Assembly: GCA_905201055.1 (NCBI GenBank)
Contig: CAJKMT010000004.1
Coordinates: 1 to 53,469, forward strand
Reading direction: 5' to 3'
Source of the DNA: an uncultured Sutterella sp.
Lineage (GTDB): Bacteria; Pseudomonadota; Gammaproteobacteria; Burkholderiales; Burkholderiaceae_F
Length of the DNA stretch: 53,469 bases
The notes under the pieces are model-generated. The model made no database searches and had not been told where the DNA came from. It saw nothing but the letters and a program-made list of their open reading frames with translations. This document shows, in pieces, positions 49,451 to 53,469 of the stretch. A program made the translations under genes and the position numbers. Every line of letters starts with the position of its first letter. Position 1 is the stretch's first letter.

Positions 49451-50143
49451 GTGCGGGCGATGATTTTGGCCGCAGGGCGCGGCAAGCGTATGCGGCCTTT
49501 GACGGATACTTTGCCGAAACCGCTTCTAAAGGCTGGACAAAAGCGATTGATCGATTGGTCGGTTGATGCGCTGGTGCGCGCCGGTGTGACGGACGTCGTG
49601 ATTAATACAGCCCACTTGTCTGAGACTTTTGCCCCGATTCTGGGAACCGACTATCGCGGAGCTCACATCAGCTATTCCGTTGAAGGGAAAAATTACGATG
49701 AGTCGCTTGAAACATTGGGCGGCATTGCCCGAGCGCTGCCCATATTGTCAGACGGTCAGGAGCCCTTCATTGTTGTTGCCGGTGACATCGCCTGTGATTT
49801 TGACTTCAAACGCTTAACCGGTGAGCGAGCAGAAGAAATTCGCCGGGGAGTGATTGATGCGCATTTAATTTTGGTCCCCAACCCGCCTTTTCATCCCGAA
49901 GGGGATATGGGTCTTGAAAACGGTCGGGTAACAAGAGCATCTCGCACGTACACCTACTCAAGCATCGGACTTTTTTCGCCGAGAATTTTTGCTGACGTTC
50001 CTATTAAGTTTGCCAAACTCTTTCCCTGGTTTTATCGCTTTATCGATGCAGGTCGTGTGAGCGGTGAGGTCTTTGACGGTTTTTGGGAAAACGTCGGTAC
50101 GCCCGAGGCGCTGAAAGCGTTGGCAGAACGCTCAGCTCAATAG
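49451..50143 (+). CDS. murU: N-acetylmuramate-1-phosphate uridylyltransferase (MurU)
   Basis: A 230-residue nucleotidyltransferase of the sugar-phosphate type. The N-terminal MILAAGRGKRMRPLTDTLPKP is the GxGxRxxPxTxxxPKP nucleotide-binding motif. It follows amgK by 9 bp with a GTG start at 49451 preceded by AGGAGA, forming a two-gene recycling operon: AmgK phosphorylates MurNAc, MurU converts MurNAc-1-P to UDP-MurNAc. The length matches the single-domain MurU. Confidence 0.88.
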   Translation: MRAMILAAGRGKRMRPLTDTLPKPLLKAGQKRLIDWSVDALVRAGVTDVVINTAHLSETFAPILGTDYRGAHISYSVEGKNYDESLETLGGIARALPILSDGQEPFIVVAGDIACDFDFKRLTGERAEEIRRGVIDAHLILVPNPPFHPEGDMGLENGRVTRASRTYTYSSIGLFSPRIFADVPIKFAKLFPWFYRFIDAGRVSGEVFDGFWENVGTPEALKALAERSAQ

Positions 50144-50260
50144 ATGGTGCGGCGCTCTGTATCGATGGGTAATGGCAAGTTCTGCTCAATAAATAGGCAA
50201 ATTGTTTAAAATACCTCTGGCTGCGCCGGTATAACGGCAATGTTGATTTGAGAAAGTTTC

Positions 50261-51247
50261 ATGAGTTTTCATTTAGGGCGACACCGCATTGACGGAAAGT
50301 TGTTTTTAGCGCCGATGGCAGGAGTCACCGATGCGGCTTTTCGTCGTCTGTGCTGCGAGTTCGGGGCTGATTATGCCGTGGGCGAAATGTTGGCCAGCGC
50401 CCCGCAGTTAAGAAATAACCGCAAGACTCTTTCTCGATTGCGTTTTTTTGAAGCTGAAAAACCTCGGGTGGTTCAATTGCTTGGGGCCGATCCCGATGCG
50501 CTCGTTGATGCTTTCGGCTGGGCATGCGATCAGGGTGCCCAGGTGATTGATTTCAACATGGGGTGTCCGGCTAAAAAAGTGTGCAACGTTGCGTGCGGCT
50601 CTGCGCTGATGCGCGATGAGAAACTTGCTCGGGAGATTTTCGATAAACTTGGCCGTGTCTCGGCAGAGCGGGCGGTGCCCGTCACCCTTAAGTGCCGAAC
50701 GGGGTGGGATGAGGCGCATAAAAATGCCGTTGATATGGCTCGTTGGGCTGAGCAGGCGGGCTTTTCGATGCTGACGCTGCATGGCAGAACCCGTGCAGGC
50801 GGTTTTGAAAGTCCGGTTGAATACGCTACGATCGCCGAAGCGGCTGCCGCTTTGACAATTCCGGTTGTGGCCAACGGCGATATTGCCGACACCAATCGCG
50901 CAAAAGCGGTATTGAATTTTACAAAGGCCCAGGCCGTGATGATTGGCCGAGCGGCGTTGGGGCGCCCCTGGATTTTCAAGGAAATCAAAGAGGAACTTCG
51001 CACCGGTAAACCCTATGAAGTTTCTCGGGGTGAAAAAGTCCGAGCGATCCTCGCGCATTGGCAATGGCATATGCAAAGTTACCCCGAGCCCGTGGGTGTG
51101 ATGACATTTAGAAAACACCTCTTGTGGTACCTTGCCGGATGGCCCGACTTTGAAAGTGTTCGGGGTGCCTTGTGTCAGGCACGTGATGCCGCCGGGCAGC
51201 TTTCGATTTTAAAAGACTATTTCAATCGTCACGGTTGGATAGTGTGA
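50261..51247 (+). CDS. dusB: tRNA-dihydrouridine synthase B
   Basis: The 328-residue FMN enzyme reduces uridine to dihydrouridine in the tRNA D-loop. FLAPMAGVTDAAFRRLC begins the TIM barrel, and NMGCPAKKVCNVACGSALM contains the catalytic Cys. LTLHGRTRAGGF and VVANGDI are the FMN-binding segments. The DusB subfamily is chosen because fis follows directly, as in the dusB-fis operon. There is an unassigned 117-bp gap after murU. Confidence 0.94.
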   Translation: MSFHLGRHRIDGKLFLAPMAGVTDAAFRRLCCEFGADYAVGEMLASAPQLRNNRKTLSRLRFFEAEKPRVVQLLGADPDALVDAFGWACDQGAQVIDFNMGCPAKKVCNVACGSALMRDEKLAREIFDKLGRVSAERAVPVTLKCRTGWDEAHKNAVDMARWAEQAGFSMLTLHGRTRAGGFESPVEYATIAEAAAALTIPVVANGDIADTNRAKAVLNFTKAQAVMIGRAALGRPWIFKEIKEELRTGKPYEVSRGEKVRAILAHWQWHMQSYPEPVGVMTFRKHLLWYLAGWPDFESVRGALCQARDAAGQLSILKDYFNRHGWIV

Positions 51248-51278
51248 AGAATTTTTCTCTCTTTAATTATTTGATAAT

Positions 51279-51584
51279 ATGGCTTCCGATACAATCAAAA
51301 ATGAAGTGATCGCCCAAAATCCAATGATGATGAAACCGGCGTCTTTGGAAGAAGACGAGTCGTTGGAGGCGGCTGTAATTCGTAATTTGCAAGCGTACTT
51401 CGCGGCGCTCAACGGTATGCGCCCTGAACATGAGCTCTATCCGCTTGTCATTCAGGCGGTGGAAAAACCTTTGCTTGAATTTGTGCTCAAGCGCACCGGA
51501 CACAATAAGTGCGCTGCCGCTCAGCTTCTTGGCATCAACAGAAACACATTGCACAAGAAACTGCAGTTTTATAAGCTCACCTGA
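51279..51584 (+). CDS. fis: DNA-binding protein Fis
   Basis: A 101-residue nucleoid protein that bends DNA and activates stable-RNA promoters. The C-terminal helix-turn-helix is textbook (LLEFVLKRTGHNKCAAAQLL, then GINRNTLHKKLQFYKL), and the family length is about 75-100. It lies 31 bp after dusB and is presumably cotranscribed with it; the short gap has TTGATAATATG directly at the start codon. Confidence 0.95.
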   Translation: MASDTIKNEVIAQNPMMMKPASLEEDESLEAAVIRNLQAYFAALNGMRPEHELYPLVIQAVEKPLLEFVLKRTGHNKCAAAQLLGINRNTLHKKLQFYKLT

Positions 51585-51638
51585 GTTTGATGAGAAAAGA
51601 TTTTTGTTTTTTCAATTTAATTTTTGAGGACTTTAACT

Positions 51639-53192
51639 ATGCGTAAACAAGCATTGCTGAGCGTGTCTGATAAGACCGGAGTGGTGGAATTCGCACGCGA
51701 ACTCGCCGCTTTGGGCTATCACCTGCTCTCAACGGGCGGTACGGCCAAACTGATTGCCCAGGCCGGCATTGAAGTTCAGGAAGTGGCTGACTACACGGGC
51801 TTTCCTGAAATGCTCGACGGTCGTGTCAAAACGCTCAATCCGAAGATTCACGCGGGTATTTTGGCTCGCCGCCCCGATCCCGCTCATATGAAAGCGTTGG
51901 CCGATCACGGCATTGATCCGATCGATATCATCGTGGTTAACCTCTATCCCTTTGAAGCCACGGTGGCTAAGCCCGACTGCACGTTTGAAGACGCTATCGA
52001 AAACATCGATATCGGCGGTCCGACGATGATCCGTGCGGCTGCGAAAAACCATGAAAGCGTAGCCGTGGTGGTGGATCCGGCTGATTACGGTTCCGTCTTG
52101 GCTGAATTGAAAGAAAAGGGCGAAGTGAGCGCTCAAACTCGTCTGCGTTTGGCAAAGAAAGTGTTCTGCCACACGGCCCGTTACGACGCGATGATTTCGA
52201 ACTATCTCACGGGCTTGGATGCCGAAGGCAAGAAGCAGGACTTCTCCGACAGCTTCACTCGTCAGTTTGTGAAGGTTCAGGATATGCGCTATGGCGAAAA
52301 TCCCCATCAGAAGGCAGCCTTCTATCGCGAAGTGAACGTCGGCAAGGGTCTTTTGGCTAGCTACAAGCAATTGCACGGCAAGGCTTTGTCTTACAACAAC
52401 ATCGCCGACAGCGATGCCGCTTGGGAAGCTGTGCGTCAGTTTGCTGAACCCGCTTGTGTGATCATCAAGCACGCCAATCCCTGCGGTGTGGCCGTGGGTG
52501 CTGACAGCGCCGAAGCTTATGCCAAGGCCTTCAAGACCGATTCCAAGAGTGCCTTTGGCGGCATCCTCGCCTTTAACACGACGGTGACCGGTGCTTGCGC
52601 TGAAATGATTTCGAAGCAATTTGCCGAAGTCATTATGGCGCCTGCCTTTGATGCCGACGCATTGGCCATTTTGGAGAAAAAGCCCAATCTTCGTTTGCTG
52701 ACGATTGAAATGGGCGACGATCACAATGACTACGAATTTAAGCGTGTGGGCGGCGGTCTTTTGGTGCAAACGCCTGACCTGCAGGTTGTCTCTGAAGAAG
52801 CTTTGCGTGTGGTAACGAAAAAGCAGCCCACTGCTCAGCAACTCAAGGATATGCTCTTTGCCTGGCGTGTCGCGAAGTTTGTCAAGTCCAACACGATCGT
52901 GTTTGCCAAGGATGGCATGACGATGGGTGTGGGTGCCGGTCAGATGAGCCGCGTGGACTCTGCCCGTATCGCTTCGATTAAGGCTGAAGAAGCCGGTTTG
53001 AGCTTAAAGGATACGGCAGTGGCTAGCGACGCCTTCTTCCCCTTCAGAGACGGTTTGGACGTGGTGGTTGACGCGGGCGCAAGCTGCGTGATCCAACCGG
53101 GCGGCTCCATCCGTGATGAAGAAGTTATCGCTGCCGCTGACGAACGCGGCGTCGTGATGGTCTTTACCGGGGAACGTCACTTCCGCCATTAA
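51639..53192 (+). CDS. purH: Bifunctional AICAR transformylase/IMP cyclohydrolase
   Basis: The 517-residue enzyme does the last two steps of IMP synthesis. The N-terminal cyclohydrolase (MGS-like fold, about 1-195) begins KQALLSVSDKTGVVEFAREL and contains GRVKTLNPKIHAG. The C-terminal transformylase (about 200-515) contains RYGENPHQKAAFYR, VIIKHANPCGVAVG (the catalytic Lys-His) and SDAFFPFRDGLD. ATG 51639 follows GAGGA; the frame opens at 51624. The order dusB-fis-purH is typical of Betaproteobacteria. Confidence 0.98.
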   Translation: MRKQALLSVSDKTGVVEFARELAALGYHLLSTGGTAKLIAQAGIEVQEVADYTGFPEMLDGRVKTLNPKIHAGILARRPDPAHMKALADHGIDPIDIIVVNLYPFEATVAKPDCTFEDAIENIDIGGPTMIRAAAKNHESVAVVVDPADYGSVLAELKEKGEVSAQTRLRLAKKVFCHTARYDAMISNYLTGLDAEGKKQDFSDSFTRQFVKVQDMRYGENPHQKAAFYREVNVGKGLLASYKQLHGKALSYNNIADSDAAWEAVRQFAEPACVIIKHANPCGVAVGADSAEAYAKAFKTDSKSAFGGILAFNTTVTGACAEMISKQFAEVIMAPAFDADALAILEKKPNLRLLTIEMGDDHNDYEFKRVGGGLLVQTPDLQVVSEEALRVVTKKQPTAQQLKDMLFAWRVAKFVKSNTIVFAKDGMTMGVGAGQMSRVDSARIASIKAEEAGLSLKDTAVASDAFFPFRDGLDVVVDAGASCVIQPGGSIRDEEVIAAADERGVVMVFTGERHFRH

Positions 53193-53201
53193 TCGTTTGG
53201 G

Positions 53202-53275
53202 GATTGGTTGCGTTCAAACGTAACCAATCGAAAAAATAGGCGCCTATCGTTAAGACCGGCGCCTGTTTTGCTTTA
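53202..53275 (+). terminator. Double hairpin terminator after purH
   Basis: A first stem GATTGGTTGCGTT (53202-53214) with AACGTAACCAATC (53217-53229) is followed by an A run. A second stem AGGCGCC (53238-53244) with GGCGCCT (53258-53264) is followed by GTTTTGCTTT and is the likely intrinsic terminator. Confidence 0.75.
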
Positions 53276-53327
53276 AAATCAGGACAATTGACTTGATTTT
53301 TAGAATACCCGTTTTAAGGGATTAAGC

Positions 53328-53469
53328 ATGCAGATTAACCGTCGAACGTTGCTTGCTGCCGGAGCCGGTTTGGCCTCCGGGCTGAGCTTGCCCGCATGGG
53401 CTCAACTTCGCATTGAAATCACGGGGGTGGGTGCCAATCAAATGCCGATTGCCATCCCCCAATTTCAAG
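53328..53469 (+). CDS. tolB: TolB, Tol-Pal system periplasmic protein (5' part only)
   Basis: The window ends 47 codons into this gene. It begins MQINRRTLLAAGAGLASGLS, a signal peptide ending LPAWAQ. The mature start LRIEITGVGANQMPIAIPQF matches the highly conserved first strand of TolB, which binds Pal and colicin-pathway partners and helps keep the outer membrane intact. AAGGG precedes the ATG by 7 bp. The NRRTLL sequence resembles a twin-arginine signal, unusual for TolB, which is Sec-exported in Escherichia coli. The rest of the protein is outside the window. Confidence 0.85.
   Translation, partial: MQINRRTLLAAGAGLASGLSLPAWAQLRIEITGVGANQMPIAIPQFQ

Noticed and set aside
51729..52841. 370-codon open frame antisense to purH
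   Set aside because: A mirror frame of a strongly biased, clearly recognised gene; there is no ribosome-binding site and its translation is low-complexity His/Arg/Phe-rich.

Overview
The window reads as chromosome of a Gram-negative betaproteobacterium, most likely a gut-associated member of the Sutterellaceae (Parasutterella/Turicimonas-like). This is inferred from the gene order dusB-fis-purH, the envelope cluster lptD-surA-rsmA beside amgK-murU, the miaB-phoH-ybeY...corC-lnt block, a Burkholderiales-type trimeric porin ending in Phe, an intermediate base composition judged by eye, and several secreted enzymes. The species cannot be fixed without a database search.

Layout. 1-3055: the 3' end of a CAU-anticodon tRNA, its terminator, then a small mobile region with a tyrosine recombinase and a Fic protein, full of short repeats. 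3140-5135: two paralogous tandem-domain universal stress proteins. 5403-10390: pheS-pheT-ihfA-merR-type regulator-tRNA-Pro. 10478-13059: a secreted argininosuccinate-lyase-like enzyme with a divergent LysR regulator. 13071-16237: an operon of an unknown gene, rph, rdgB and hemW. 16593-18784: a porin (with a G8 tract in its upstream region) and an RpiR-type regulator. 18786-24785: a four-gene operon (periplasmic cupin, DASS-type dicarboxylate transporter, secreted unknown, EamA exporter) divergent from a second secreted lyase. 24885-28405: an AT-rich accessory block with an AlbA/Schlafen-like ATP-binding protein and a translationally coupled ABC-type ATPase plus TOPRIM-like pair, probably antiphage. 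28539-38958: the conserved miaB-phoH-ybeY-corC-lnt block, split by a reversed gene of about 1640 codons that fuses a DEDD exonuclease, a RecQ helicase and a UvrD/Rep-type helicase. 39031-43822: glyQ, glyS, plsC and a YgjP-type metallopeptidase. 43819-50143: rsmA, surA and lptD on the minus strand, diverging from amgK-murU. 50261-53469: dusB, fis, purH and the start of tolB.

How the genes may work together. The housekeeping part covers aminoacyl-tRNA synthesis (Phe, Gly), RNA maturation (RNase PH, YbeY, MiaB, DusB, RsmA), outer-membrane biogenesis (LptD, SurA, Lnt, PlsC, TolB) and peptidoglycan recycling (AmgK-MurU). The most original metabolic theme is extracytoplasmic: porin, two signal-peptide-bearing lyases of the fumarase/argininosuccinate lyase superfamily, a periplasmic cupin and a dicarboxylate carrier. 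Together they could release and import a C4-dicarboxylate such as fumarate. Both lyases keep the superfamily signature loop but appear to lack the usual catalytic His/Glu pair, so their reaction is open.

A second theme is regulatory. Each accessory gene (integrase, fic, AlbA-like gene, exonuclease-helicase fusion) has its own short tandem repeat touching or lying just upstream of its start codon, which looks like locally autoregulated operators.
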